Assembly: GCA_945897725.1 (NCBI GenBank)
Contig: CAMDFR010000023.1
Span: 1-42,975 of the forward strand
Reading direction: 5' to 3'
Length of the DNA: 42,975 bases
Source: Chitinophaga pinensis
Lineage (GTDB): Bacteria; Bacteroidota; Bacteroidia; Chitinophagales; CAMDFR01
The notes beneath the pieces were generated by a model. It saw only the letters and a program-made list of their open reading frames with translations, had not been told where the DNA came from and did no database searches. Both the position numbers and the translations under genes were made by a program. Shown piece after piece: positions 8,034 through 17,572 of the stretch; within the stretch, counting starts at the first letter, position 1, and the number at the start of each line of letters is the position of its first letter.

Positions 8034-8079
8034 ATGATTCAATAACGAAGGCTCGAGTAGAATATTACTTTATAAGGTT

Positions 8080-8733
8080 TTAACTATTTAACATTTGTTC
8101 GATTGTAGCGAGCGGATCGGGAGATTTAAAAACGGCTGAACCTGCTACCAATACATCTGCTCCTGCATCAATCAAAGCCTTAGCATTCGCAGGCGTCACC
8201 CCACCATCTATTTGTATCAACGCTTTGGCACCTTTTGAAGTGAGGAGTGTTTTCAGTTCTTTGGTTTTCACAACTGTCGTTTCAATGAATTTCTGTCCTC
8301 CATACCCTGGGTTTACCGACATCAAAAGCACGTAATCGAGTTCCATCAAGATATCATGCAATACGGCTACAGAAGTGTGAGGATTGAGCACCACACCAGC
8401 TTTCATGCCCAAGCTTTTGATTTCTTGAATGCATCGATGCAGATGAATATTTCCTTCATAATGTATCGATATCGCATCAGCGCCTGCTTTTTTAAATTCT
8501 GTAAAATACCTTTCTGGTTGTTGCACCATCAAATGCACATCGCAGACTTTTGCAGTGATGCTTCGCACAGCTTCTAATATTGGAAAGCCAAAAGAAATAT
8601 TCGGAACAAACATCCCATCCATCACATCGATATGTATCCATTCGGCTTTGCTTTGATTGAGCATTTCGATGTCTTTGCCTAGTTCTAAAAAATTGGCAGC
8701 AAGAATGGAAGGAGCGATGATGACTTTTGACAT
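8080..8733 (-). CDS. rpe: Ribulose-phosphate 3-epimerase
   Basis: The enzyme interconverts ribulose 5-phosphate and xylulose 5-phosphate in the pentose phosphate pathway. I chose the ATG at 8733 (217 residues, MSKVIIAPSILAANFLELGK), because the family starts there; the ATG 39 bases upstream adds an unconserved leader. Metal and catalytic residues are visible: His34 and Asp36 in WIHIDVMDG, His67 in DVHLMV, and Asp176 in IQIDGGVT. The phosphate site is in VNPGYGGQKFI and VLVAGSAVFK. Length and all motifs are normal. It sits between the TamB-like gene and a TonB receptor, an arrangement with no evident metabolic logic. Confidence 0.97.
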   Translation of the reverse strand: MSKVIIAPSILAANFLELGKDIEMLNQSKAEWIHIDVMDGMFVPNISFGFPILEAVRSITAKVCDVHLMVQQPERYFTEFKKAGADAISIHYEGNIHLHRCIQEIKSLGMKAGVVLNPHTSVAVLHDILMELDYVLLMSVNPGYGGQKFIETTVVKTKELKTLLTSKGAKALIQIDGGVTPANAKALIDAGADVLVAGSAVFKSPDPLATIEQMLNS

Positions 8734-8795
8734 ATACTGATGGTGCTTTGTTGAAGGCTTAAAATTAAACATTTAAGTTGAAAGCCATGCCATAT

Positions 8796-8867
8796 TTATT
8801 TGCTTGATATCAATTCGTCCAATCCAAGAGTCAAAACAATTGCAAGCACAAGGCAAAGATGTTTCAT
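8796..8867 (-). CDS. Possible 23-residue hydrophobic peptide
   Basis: A short minus-strand frame encodes MKHLCLVLAIVLTLGLDELI plus three residues and a stop. It begins 11 bases downstream of the TamB-like stop codon and ends before rpe. The peptide is mostly a single hydrophobic helix with an acidic end. Tiny membrane peptides of this look occur in Bacteroidota, but nothing here proves translation. Confidence 0.3.
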   Translation of the reverse strand: MKHLCLVLAIVLTLGLDELISSK

Positions 8868-8877
8868 GTTTGAATTT

Positions 8878-11800
8878 TTAGATGGGATCTTTAGACATCT
8901 GTTCGTCTTTGTTTGGGAGAATTGCAGCGGGTGGTGTATGTCCAGGTTCTTTGTTTTGTCTTTTTTCTTTTCGGGCATCTCGCCTTGCTTTCATTTGTTC
9001 CCTTAGGTCTTTAAAATCGTCAAACTCTTCTTTATAGCCTATTCCAATACCTGTACTATTTCTATTTCCTGTGTTGGTATATATATCAGCAGTAGAAGTA
9101 CCGACCGATGTTTTATTGTATGCTTTTAGTTTTATTCTGCCATCTTTTGTTACCTGATATTCTGCACTAAAATCGATGTTGTATTGATTTTGATTCTTCG
9201 CACTATTTTTACTGCTAACATTGATATTTCCACCAGCATTGAAAACCAATCTTTGGCCTAGCAGCCCTTGACGAAGGCCAATATAAATATCATTACCAGA
9301 GCTTCCTTCTGCAGTATAAGGCTTATACTCGAGTCGAAAATCAAAACCTTTTAAGAAATTGCCGATAAATCTACTTACTAAGTTAGAAATTTGAGTAGAT
9401 AATAATTCAGAAAAAGTACTGGTAGCTCCACCAGACAATAAAGCACCAGTACCCAAACCAGAAGGGTAAAAGCTATTCATTACGAGTAAGGCAGCCGCTT
9501 GTTTATTGAGTTCGTTTTTGTCGTTTTTTAATTCAGAAATTTTAGTATCCACATAAGATTGTAAACGAGGATCCACGTTTTCTAGTTTGATATTAAAATT
9601 GATACGCGGTTGTTGCATTGGACCATTGAGTAGTAAGATCAACTTTGTTGGTACCCTTAAATTTGAGGCAGTTTTTAGTTCTTCATCATTGGCAATTCTA
9701 TCCAAAATTAAATCGTTGGTGGCAGTTCTAACGGAGTATACCGCACTTACATCCAACATGGCATCATATATATTTCCATCAAAGGTTATTCTACTTCCTT
9801 TGTCAATGGTAAAGTATTTGTTGATGATATTTTGTAAGGTAAAGAAATAATTTCCAGAAGTAATGGTATACTCACCTTGCACTTTGAGTCCGCCAAAATC
9901 ATTGTAGCCGACGCGAATATTTCCTTCCCCTCTTGCCGCAATTCTATCCCCACTAGCTGGGTCAAGAATCAAGGTCATTTCAGCATCTTCGGTAACATCT
10001 AAGTCAATAGCCACATCCAATAGAGACCTCGCTTTTGTAATATTGGCAGCTTGCTTCGTAACAGTATCCGCTTTGTTTACGAATCGGTAGAAGCTATAAT
10101 TGTCAGTCTCCGCTGTAGTTCTAACAGGTATGCTAATGGTAGAGCCTTTGGCAGTAGTGCCAGAAACTTTGATACTAATATTTTTAAGTGGCCCTTGAAA
10201 CAAAGCTGTAGCTTTGGTTAGATTGATGGTGCCCCAATATATTGGATTCTCTTTCTGAGTCGTTTTAAGCATTTGGAAATAATCTGTTGTCACATTGATA
10301 TCAAAAAAGAAATTTTTTAAGTTGGTATGCTTGATGCTACCTCCAGCCAGTGCCATGCTATTATTTTCATCTCTAATGATCACATTATCAAATCTGATTT
10401 CATTTTCCTTAAACTTTATAATTTCATTTTCAAGTTTATAATGTGTATTGATATAAGCAACGGTGGTTTCGCATTTCTTCAAATTTAAAAAACCAGTCAA
10501 TTGAGGTTTTTTGTCTGTTCCAGAAATTTTTATCTGTCCAAGGGCAAAACCACTAGATTCGGTTACATAACGAGACAAATAATTATTGATGACATTAATT
10601 TTTAGCTTATTGATATTGATATTAATGTCGATAGTATTTTCAAGTTGACCAGGAGTATAAGTTCCCTTGCCTTCTATGTCATTGTCTTTGCCTTTTAGTT
10701 TTACTATCACAGGAATCTTCGACTTAAAATCTTCCACCTCCATCGCTAAGGTCAAATTGCCCATGGTATCTTTATTGACACCAAGATTTTCAATATATAG
10801 GTTAGAAAAATAAGTTGCTTTATTGAAAAGGTCATGAATTTCCAATCCACCATCGGCTTTACCAAAATAATTGTTTTTTGATTTATCAAATATTTTTGAA
10901 AAATCTTTGACGCTGATATTGCTTAAGTCTAATTCCAAGTTGGTGATACTATCTTCGGGATGTGTTGCTGTGATATATACTTCTTTTTCATTTTGCCTCA
11001 AAATCAAATTTTGTGTGCCCAAGTATTTTTTTGAATATTGAATCTTATTACCTTCGGCAAATTGCCATTTTTGGTTATTGATAAATACTTTAGAGTTTTC
11101 TAAGGACATGAGTATTTTTTTGTAGTCTGTTCCAATAATGCCATGTAAATCGGCTCTATAAGAAGAGTCTAAAGAAGAGGTAAAGGCAGAGAAATCAAAA
11201 TATTTATCCGCTCGCCAATTGGCTTTAAAGAAAGTATTAGAAATCAGTAAACTGTCCTTGTTATACATGTTTTGTAAATCAGCATCTATCACAAATGATG
11301 TTTCATCGCTTCTAGCAGTGACTTGGAAGTTTTTAAATTTCAAATTTGCATAGATTAATTCAGGAATTTGCGCATTCAGAACGAGCAGATGACTTCGTGA
11401 ATCGAAGTTCCCATTGACTGTTGAGTTTTTAATTAAATCAAATTTCTTATTGATGAGATGCGTTAAAATACCTGGCTCAAAGATGGCGATACTGAAATCG
11501 ACCTTAGCAAAACCGACCGTATCCATCGATAGAATCTTAGGCTGAATACTATAATGATTGATGTAGGCCTTTGCTATATTGGGTAATTGTGAATAGTTGA
11601 ACGCACCTTTTATATTGGCATTTACAATACTTGATTCGAGCTTTAAAATCTTTGTTCCAATGGGATCAGTGTATGAATTAACACTCAGGTGACTGATAGG
11701 GAAAATACCACTATCTGTTTGAATCACCATATCTTTTAGATTGATGCCTCCATTAAAGTCATCTAGTTTTTTACCAGTAAAATGAATGGAAGAGCTTGCA

Positions 11801-13680
11801 GAGATAATCACTTTTTTATCAAAAAGATGCAATGCTTGTAAATCAGCTTTTATGATATCTGCATTAAAGTTAAATTGTGGCAAGGTACTGTCTAAATTCA
11901 CGGTTCCTTTGAAGGCAAAATCTAGATTATCATCTTTAATTTTCAAGTTGCCGGTAAAAAGTTTTTTGTTAAAAGAACCATCAATATTAATATCTTGATA
12001 GTTATATCCTTTTACCTCTATCTGATTCACTTTTCCTTCAAAGGCGGTATTTAGGTCTGCTAAAGTGACACCACTTCCCTTGATCTCAGCGTCCATTGAT
12101 AGGGTACCGATTGTTTTTTCTTGATTGAATAATTTGCCTACGTTGAATTGATAGGTTGCCAAATGACCACTATAAATGGGAACGGCCTTCTCGGGTAGTT
12201 TGAAATTTAAATCAGCTTCCACTCTTCCCAATGCAGTATTGAACACACCATCGGCCACAAAATCAAGCGGGAAACCATCAAATGTTCCTTTGTATGAGAT
12301 CTGTCCCAGATTTTGTAGAAAAGAAGGAAGCAGCAAACTAGGATATATTCTTTTTATATCTATGAGATTTGTTACCACGTTATCTATAGAGGCACTGATA
12401 AAAGTTTCTTTAAAAGTGGGTAAGCCATGCATAGAAAAATCCCCTTTAAAGACAGTATTTAGACCAGCCTCCAATTGAATGTCCTTACCTTTTATATTGT
12501 TTAGTTTTCCTTTGATGATGCCGCTTATCCATAAGTGGTTATGGTCAATTTTATTCAAGGCACCTTTCGCAAAATAGTTGATGTCTTTTAAGGAAAGATC
12601 GCTTTTGTTTAAGGAAGCATGGATTGTTACATTGCTTATAAACTTTTTAAAATCTGGAAAGGAATCATAACTAAACTGAAGGTAGTCTTTTATCTGGCTA
12701 TTTCCTGTTTGAAGGTCTAATTGATGTAAGGTAATATCACTAGTACTAACCCTCGCTATGCTTGTTAAATTAACGACTTCGAAACCACATTTTTCTTTGC
12801 AAGTCAGTCGATTTACCTTTCCAAAGATGGTGTCATGGTCTATCTGTCCATCAGATACCTGAATATTGATGTCTTTGACATCCAAATGAAAAAAATCCAT
12901 ACCACTAGTATCTGCTACTTTCCTATTGTCGTTATATACAAAATAGGAACTTGAAATATCAATTTTGTGATAAAGCAGTTTCATATCTCCTAAAAAATGT
13001 ATGTTATGAGAGGAGCTATCTATGAGAATGTATTGGTCTTTTGAGTAGGAGATAAGTGCCTTTGAGATCACCGCCTGATTCACTTCTATCAATTTATTGC
13101 CAAGATCTAGTTTTTTTATTTCAATGTTGGCATTTGGAATCTCGACCGCTAAATGGCCATTGGTGAAATGATCATCATATATGACGAGCAGATGATTGAT
13201 CACTAAATCATGAAAACCAAATTGCCATGGCTGTTTTTTCTTTGCTGTTGATATGCTTGAAGCTGCTGCTTTCGGTTTGCCTTTAATCTTTTTAAGGATA
13301 GTAGCAAAATTGATGAGGGCAGATTTGTCTTTTGAAACATAAAGCTTCGTATTGTAAAGTTCTAGTGTAGTGACATCAATTTTCTTATTAAAAAAAGACA
13401 GCATACCTAATGAAACATCTGCTCTTTGTACAAACAATAAGGTATCAGCATGATCATCAGCAATATATAGCTCGTCTAGTTGAAGATGCGTGTACAGGGT
13501 AAAGTTGACGCTTTTGATGGAAACCCGGGTACCCAATTGTTCACTAAGAATTTTGGTTGCCTGTTTGGTAAGGTATGTTTGAAAAGCCGGCATTCGAATG
13601 AGGACAGCAAAAATGATCATTAGCATCATGATAGACACTAAAGAATAGGCAATAATTTTTCTCTTTACTTTTTTAGCCAC
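8878..13680 (-). CDS. tamB: TamB-like translocation and assembly module protein (DUF490 family)
   Basis: This 1600-residue protein has one N-terminal membrane anchor (about 8-30, IIAYSLVSIMMLMIIFAVLI) and an AsmA-like opening (TRVSIKSVNFTLYTHLQLDELYI). A very long run of short beta-strand repeats follows, typical of the lipid-transfer groove of TamB/AsmA/VPS13-like proteins. The C-terminal quarter is the conserved TamB domain, with GEYTITSGNYFFTLQNIINKYF, LILLLNGPMQQPRINFNI and GLRQGLLGQRLVFNAGGN. The last 45 residues are basic and charged. It is thought to carry phospholipids or assist outer-membrane protein assembly across the periplasm. Length fits other Bacteroidota TamB proteins. No tamA-like gene is next to it in the window. 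Confidence 0.9.
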   Translation of the reverse strand: MAKKVKRKIIAYSLVSIMMLMIIFAVLIRMPAFQTYLTKQATKILSEQLGTRVSIKSVNFTLYTHLQLDELYIADDHADTLLFVQRADVSLGMLSFFNKKIDVTTLELYNTKLYVSKDKSALINFATILKKIKGKPKAAASSISTAKKKQPWQFGFHDLVINHLLVIYDDHFTNGHLAVEIPNANIEIKKLDLGNKLIEVNQAVISKALISYSKDQYILIDSSSHNIHFLGDMKLLYHKIDISSSYFVYNDNRKVADTSGMDFFHLDVKDINIQVSDGQIDHDTIFGKVNRLTCKEKCGFEVVNLTSIARVSTSDITLHQLDLQTGNSQIKDYLQFSYDSFPDFKKFISNVTIHASLNKSDLSLKDINYFAKGALNKIDHNHLWISGIIKGKLNNIKGKDIQLEAGLNTVFKGDFSMHGLPTFKETFISASIDNVVTNLIDIKRIYPSLLLPSFLQNLGQISYKGTFDGFPLDFVADGVFNTALGRVEADLNFKLPEKAVPIYSGHLATYQFNVGKLFNQEKTIGTLSMDAEIKGSGVTLADLNTAFEGKVNQIEVKGYNYQDINIDGSFNKKLFTGNLKIKDDNLDFAFKGTVNLDSTLPQFNFNADIIKADLQALHLFDKKVIISASSSIHFTGKKLDDFNGGINLKDMVIQTDSGIFPISHLSVNSYTDPIGTKILKLESSIVNANIKGAFNYSQLPNIAKAYINHYSIQPKILSMDTVGFAKVDFSIAIFEPGILTHLINKKFDLIKNSTVNGNFDSRSHLLVLNAQIPELIYANLKFKNFQVTARSDETSFVIDADLQNMYNKDSLLISNTFFKANWRADKYFDFSAFTSSLDSSYRADLHGIIGTDYKKILMSLENSKVFINNQKWQFAEGNKIQYSKKYLGTQNLILRQNEKEVYITATHPEDSITNLELDLSNISVKDFSKIFDKSKNNYFGKADGGLEIHDLFNKATYFSNLYIENLGVNKDTMGNLTLAMEVEDFKSKIPVIVKLKGKDNDIEGKGTYTPGQLENTIDINININKLKINVINNYLSRYVTESSGFALGQIKISGTDKKPQLTGFLNLKKCETTVAYINTHYKLENEIIKFKENEIRFDNVIIRDENNSMALAGGSIKHTNLKNFFFDINVTTDYFQMLKTTQKENPIYWGTINLTKATALFQGPLKNISIKVSGTTAKGSTISIPVRTTAETDNYSFYRFVNKADTVTKQAANITKARSLLDVAIDLDVTEDAEMTLILDPASGDRIAARGEGNIRVGYNDFGGLKVQGEYTITSGNYFFTLQNIINKYFTIDKGSRITFDGNIYDAMLDVSAVYSVRTATNDLILDRIANDEELKTASNLRVPTKLILLLNGPMQQPRINFNIKLENVDPRLQSYVDTKISELKNDKNELNKQAAALLVMNSFYPSGLGTGALLSGGATSTFSELLSTQISNLVSRFIGNFLKGFDFRLEYKPYTAEGSSGNDIYIGLRQGLLGQRLVFNAGGNINVSSKNSAKNQNQYNIDFSAEYQVTKDGRIKLKAYNKTSVGTSTADIYTNTGNRNSTGIGIGYKEEFDDFKDLREQMKARRDARKEKRQNKEPGHTPPAAILPNKDEQMSKDPI

Positions 13681-13696
13681 AAATGCTTTAACGGTT

Positions 13697-13704
13697 CAAA
13701 CGTA
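13697..13704 (-). promoter_or_regulatory. Candidate -7 box of the tamB promoter
   Basis: The minus strand reads TACGTTTG, matching TANNTTTG, 16 bases before the tamB ATG. No clear -33 TTTG is visible at the correct distance, so support is partial. Confidence 0.3.
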
Positions 13705-13744
13705 AAAATATTCTTTTATTATCGAAATGGAGTGCTAAACTTAT

Positions 13745-14015
13745 TGGCAGCGTCATTTATCGGGTTCGGCTAGTGTTATTTAAATTTTATTCTGAAGCTT
13801 GCGAAGACATTTCATCACCCATCACTTATTGTTGGAGCTATTTCCTGCTATTTGCTACAATCTTTTTTGTGTTGCGCGCAAACTTATCCCTTCAGCCGAA
13901 AGCGTTTCAGTGATTATAAAAACAAAAAAGGATTTTCGCTTCTATCAGGGCTATGGATTAAGGTAGCGCGTATGTTGGTCTATCGGGAGAGGGGAGCGAA
14001 TATAAAAGATATCGA
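13745..14015. repeat. Dispersed intergenic repeat, degraded copy 2
   Basis: This 350-base gene-free gap contains blocks that I associate with dispersed Bacteroidota intergenic repeats: TATCGGGTTCGGCTA, GGAGCTATTTCCTGCTATTT, CTACAATCTTTTTTG, and GGATTTTCGCTTCTATCAGG followed by GCTATGG. A plus-strand frame of 81 codons here has no protein-like character. The match to copies 1 and 3 is at the level of block type rather than a clean alignment. Confidence 0.45.
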
Positions 14016-14030
14016 GCCATATCAGTTTTG

Positions 14031-14912
14031 TTACAAAACTAAACCAATCAACAAGCTGAGTTCTTTGGTCCTTATTTCATCATTTTTTTCTAGGTAGTAC
14101 GTCATCAAACTTTTTAAGACCAATTTGATAACGCGCTTATCTGAGCATGGCGAAAAATAAGCTGGCTTTGGCTCGCTTTCTATTTTTGAAAGATAGTCTT
14201 CAATTTCGTTTTTTGTAAAAATTGTTCCTTTACTGTGTGGATTCATGTAGAAGATCACATCCTTTCTCAAATCTTCCACCCCTTGTGAAAAGTCAATTTC
14301 ATTTTTGCAAAATACTAAGGCGAAATGATTTGGTAAATTAAGGCCATAGATTGGTAAATCTACCTTTCGTGCAACGAGACAGTAAATCAATCCTATTAAA
14401 ACGGGATGGCCATTTTTTGATTCTAAAGTCTTATTGATAAAAAAATCGCCTTCGTTAATTTCATTTGGATTGCTTACATCGAATCCTAGATTGGTAAAAA
14501 ACACCTGATTCAAAATGCTAATTTGCTCCAGAGGGGTAAGGTTATAATTAAACTCAAGCCATACCTCTCGTTTAATTTTCATTAATTCTTCTTGAATCAA
14601 TTCCATTTTTAAATCCGGATAGGCAAAGCGCGCAATAAGAACAGCACCAGTCAACAGGTCAAATTTCCCTTCCTGAGCATAGACTTCAAAATCTTTATAT
14701 AGAGATTGGAATTGTATTTTATGAATCAGCTCTTCAAGCCTTTCCTGCATAGTATTATCATAAGTATCACTCCAAGCATTTTCTAGTTCTGGAATAATTT
14801 CTAGTCCAAGATTGGTTAGCTTTTCAAATACATGATTATACACCTCCACATCGCTATCATCCAATAAATGAATCATTGCTGCTAACTCTTTCCTTTCCAC
14901 TTTAGGCTTCAC
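14031..14912 (-). CDS. SirB1/transglutaminase-like family protein
   Basis: The 293-residue soluble protein resembles the SirB1 family, which carries a transglutaminase-like core. The N-terminal 90 residues are helical and acidic. The core includes LIARFAYPDLKMELI (about 91-105), NYNLTPLEQISILNQVFFTN, NGHPVLIGLIYCLVARKVDLPIYG with a cysteine at about 184, and LPNHFALVF with a histidine at about 200. These are the places of the Cys-His pair of the fold, but the family's activity is unknown. It follows topA by 16 bases in the same direction and is probably co-transcribed with it. Confidence 0.75.
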   Translation of the reverse strand: MKPKVERKELAAMIHLLDDSDVEVYNHVFEKLTNLGLEIIPELENAWSDTYDNTMQERLEELIHKIQFQSLYKDFEVYAQEGKFDLLTGAVLIARFAYPDLKMELIQEELMKIKREVWLEFNYNLTPLEQISILNQVFFTNLGFDVSNPNEINEGDFFINKTLESKNGHPVLIGLIYCLVARKVDLPIYGLNLPNHFALVFCKNEIDFSQGVEDLRKDVIFYMNPHSKGTIFTKNEIEDYLSKIESEPKPAYFSPCSDKRVIKLVLKSLMTYYLEKNDEIRTKELSLLIGLVL

Positions 14913-14928
14913 TTAAGATCTGTTTATT

Positions 14929-17385
14929 TTACTTTTTAGTAGCCGTTTTCTTCTTCGCTGTAGCTTTTTTAGCGGATGCTTTTTTGGCAGGCGCCTTTTT
15001 AGTGGTCGCTTTTTTAGCGCTCGGCTTTGCTGCTTCAGTGGCTTTTTTGGCTGCTCCTCTCTTCGCAAATCGTCCTTTCCCAACTTTAGGGTTTGCATCC
15101 TGCTCTTTAATGATCTCCAAACATTCTTCTAAGGTCAAATCTGCGGCTACTTTATCCTTTGGAATTTTGTAATTTTCCTTTTCCTTCTTCATGTATGGTC
15201 CATATCTTCCAATCAATATTTCTATTCCTTCCTTTTCAAATGATTTGATATGAGCATTGGCAATCGCTTCTCTCTTCTTGTTAATGATTTCTATGCATTC
15301 TGGCAAGGTAATTTCAAAGACGTCATACTCTTTTGGAATCGAAATAAACAATTTATTATGGAGTACATATGGACCAAATCGACCAGCAGAAGCAACCACC
15401 TCGCTATCCTCAAAAAGTCCCATTTTTCTAGGAAGCTTAAAAAGATCTAAGGCTTCTTCTAGAGTGATGGTTTCAATGCTTTGGTCTTGCTTCATTTTGG
15501 CATACTGTGGCTTAGGTCCACCTTCCACTGGCTGTCCAATTTGAGCCATGGGTCCAAATTTCCCTATTCTCACAAGTACGGTATCACCACTGACAGGGTG
15601 ATTTCCAAGAATTCGTTCTTTGGTAGCTCTTTCAGAATTTTCAGCCGTATCTTCCACTGTTTTATGAAATGGCTTGTAAAAGTCGTCCATCATTTTTGTC
15701 CATTTCACTTCCCCATTCGCAATATCATCGAATTGTTGCTCCACTCTAGCGGTGAAGGAGTAATTCATAATGTCTTTAAAATTCAGCTCCAAAAAGTCTG
15801 TCACCATAATTCCAATATCTGATGGAAAGAGTTTCGCCTTTTCGGCACCAAATACCTCTACCAATTCCAAGGTATCAATTTTATTCTTTTTTAATCTTAA
15901 CTGTCTTAACTTTCTTTCCTTACCAGTTTTAGCACCTTTTATGACGTAGCCTCTGTTCTGAATAGTCGAAATAGTAGGCGCGTAGGTCGATGGTCGCCCA
16001 ATACCCAATTCTTCAAGTTTTTTTACCAAAGAAGCTTCTGTGTATCTGGCAGGTGGACGAGAAAATCTTTCCATAGCAGTCATGTCATCCAAATTCAGTT
16101 CTTGGCCCACTTTCAAGGGAGGTAATAAGCCTGAAGAATCTTCATCTTCCTCATCATCATCCTGACTTTCATTGTATACTGCAAGAAAACCATCAAAAGT
16201 AATGACTTCACCACTAGCTATCAAAAGCTCTTTATTAGTGCTAATTTCAATGGTGGCGACTGTTTTTTCGGTTTCTGCATTGGTCATCTGGCTGGCAATA
16301 GTTCTTTTCCAGATCAATTCATACAATTTAGCACCATCCTCATCACCGATGTCCATCACGGCAAAATTTACGGGTCTAATGGCCTCATGGGCTTCCTGCG
16401 CGCCTTTCGATTTTGAGGTGTATTGCTTGGTGTTAACGTACTCCTTGCCAAATCGTTTCGCGATTTCCTTAGCAGCATGATCTAAAGCATCTTGTGATAA
16501 GTTAGTGGAGTCAGTTCTCATATAACTAATATGTCCCGCTTCATATAGTTTTTGAGCAACGGTCATCGTTCTTATTACAGAATAGCCTAATTTTCTAGAT
16601 GCTTCCTGCTGTAATGTGGAGGTGATGAAAGGAGCTGCAGGTGTACGTTTTCCTGGCTTTTTCTCGACATTTAAAATATTGTAATTGGCATTCAGGCAGC
16701 TATTCAGGAATTTTTCAGCATCTGTATAGGCAGCAGTACTTAGTTTTCGTTCGGCTTTTAAAGTGGCTATTTTACCTTTTCCATCTTCTACAGGAAATTT
16801 AGCTAAAATTTTGAAAGTTGAAGTGGAATTAAAAGCGTTAATTTCTCTTTCTCTTTCTACAATTAGTTTAGTTGCTACCGACTGAACGCGTCCCGCACTT
16901 AAATTAGGCCTAACTTTTCGCCATAATATGGGCGAAATTTCATAGCCAACGAGTCGATCCAATACCCTTCTTGCCTGTTGTGCGTCCACCAAAGATAAAT
17001 CTAATTTTCGTGGATTGGCGATGGCTTTCTCGATAGCTGTCTTTGTAATTTCCGTATAAGTTACCCTTTTTGCCTTCGCTGGATCTACCCCTAACACCTT
17101 GCAAAGATGCCAAGAAATAGCTTCCCCTTCTCGATCCTCATCCGTTGCTAGATAAATGTCTTTGGCATTTTTTGCTAATTTACGTAATTCATTAACCACT
17201 TTTTCCTTATCCTCACTAATTTCATACATTGGCTCATAATTCTTCTCAATGTCAATCGAGAGCTTGCTTCCAGGCAGGTCACGAATATGTCCATAACTAG
17301 ATGTTACGATAAAATCTTCTCCTAAATATTTTCCAATTGTTTTTGCTTTCGCAGGTGATTCCACAATAAATAAACTCTTCGACAT
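14929..17385 (-). CDS. topA: DNA topoisomerase I with lysine-rich tail
   Basis: This 818-residue type IA topoisomerase relaxes negative supercoils. The Toprim domain opens with FIVESPAKAKTI (catalytic Glu9) and has the acidic triad in DEDREGE (82-88). The active-site tyrosine is Tyr288 in ISYMRTDSTNLS. GIGRPSTYAPTI is the conserved strand-passage segment. Instead of tetracysteine zinc fingers, the C-terminal third has repeated Topo_C units (GRFGPYV, GRYGPYM, LPECIEIINKKREAI). The last 50 residues are almost only Lys, Ala and Thr in AKKA-type repeats, resembling a histone-like DNA-binding tail. This tail is also low complexity at DNA level, producing false open frames on both strands. It is divergent from purB. 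Confidence 0.97.
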   Translation of the reverse strand: MSKSLFIVESPAKAKTIGKYLGEDFIVTSSYGHIRDLPGSKLSIDIEKNYEPMYEISEDKEKVVNELRKLAKNAKDIYLATDEDREGEAISWHLCKVLGVDPAKAKRVTYTEITKTAIEKAIANPRKLDLSLVDAQQARRVLDRLVGYEISPILWRKVRPNLSAGRVQSVATKLIVEREREINAFNSTSTFKILAKFPVEDGKGKIATLKAERKLSTAAYTDAEKFLNSCLNANYNILNVEKKPGKRTPAAPFITSTLQQEASRKLGYSVIRTMTVAQKLYEAGHISYMRTDSTNLSQDALDHAAKEIAKRFGKEYVNTKQYTSKSKGAQEAHEAIRPVNFAVMDIGDEDGAKLYELIWKRTIASQMTNAETEKTVATIEISTNKELLIASGEVITFDGFLAVYNESQDDDEEDEDSSGLLPPLKVGQELNLDDMTAMERFSRPPARYTEASLVKKLEELGIGRPSTYAPTISTIQNRGYVIKGAKTGKERKLRQLRLKKNKIDTLELVEVFGAEKAKLFPSDIGIMVTDFLELNFKDIMNYSFTARVEQQFDDIANGEVKWTKMMDDFYKPFHKTVEDTAENSERATKERILGNHPVSGDTVLVRIGKFGPMAQIGQPVEGGPKPQYAKMKQDQSIETITLEEALDLFKLPRKMGLFEDSEVVASAGRFGPYVLHNKLFISIPKEYDVFEITLPECIEIINKKREAIANAHIKSFEKEGIEILIGRYGPYMKKEKENYKIPKDKVAADLTLEECLEIIKEQDANPKVGKGRFAKRGAAKKATEAAKPSAKKATTKKAPAKKASAKKATAKKKTATKK

Positions 17386-17516
17386 AATCTTAATATTTCA
17401 ATTTCAAGTACAAATTAATGGAAATAAAACCAATAAATACAATTCAGCTATCTTTATAAAATGTGAATAACTTGTACTATTTGTAATATAAAAGTCAATA
17501 TTATCAATACTTTCAC

Positions 17517-17524
17517 TAAGTTTG
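17517..17524 (+). promoter_or_regulatory. Candidate -7 box of the purB promoter
   Basis: TAAGTTTG matches TANNTTTG and lies 48 bases before the purB ATG. The alternative TTG start at 17522 would overlap this box, which supports the ATG at 17573. No -33 element is obvious. Confidence 0.35.
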
Positions 17525-17572
17525 TGCCTGACTTATAAATATTTTAATCGCTACAAAAACACCAAGCAATTG

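Noticed and set aside
8796..8978. Longer version of the tiny ORF, 60 codons
   Set aside because: Its first half overlaps the coding end of tamB in another frame; only the last 23 codons lie outside.
13852..14097. Plus-strand 81-codon frame between topA-side genes and tamB
   Set aside because: It runs through the degraded dispersed repeat and into the antisense of the SirB1-like gene; not protein-like.
14913..15172. Open frames on both strands in the topA 3' end
   Set aside because: They result from the repetitive Lys/Ala codons of the TopA tail.
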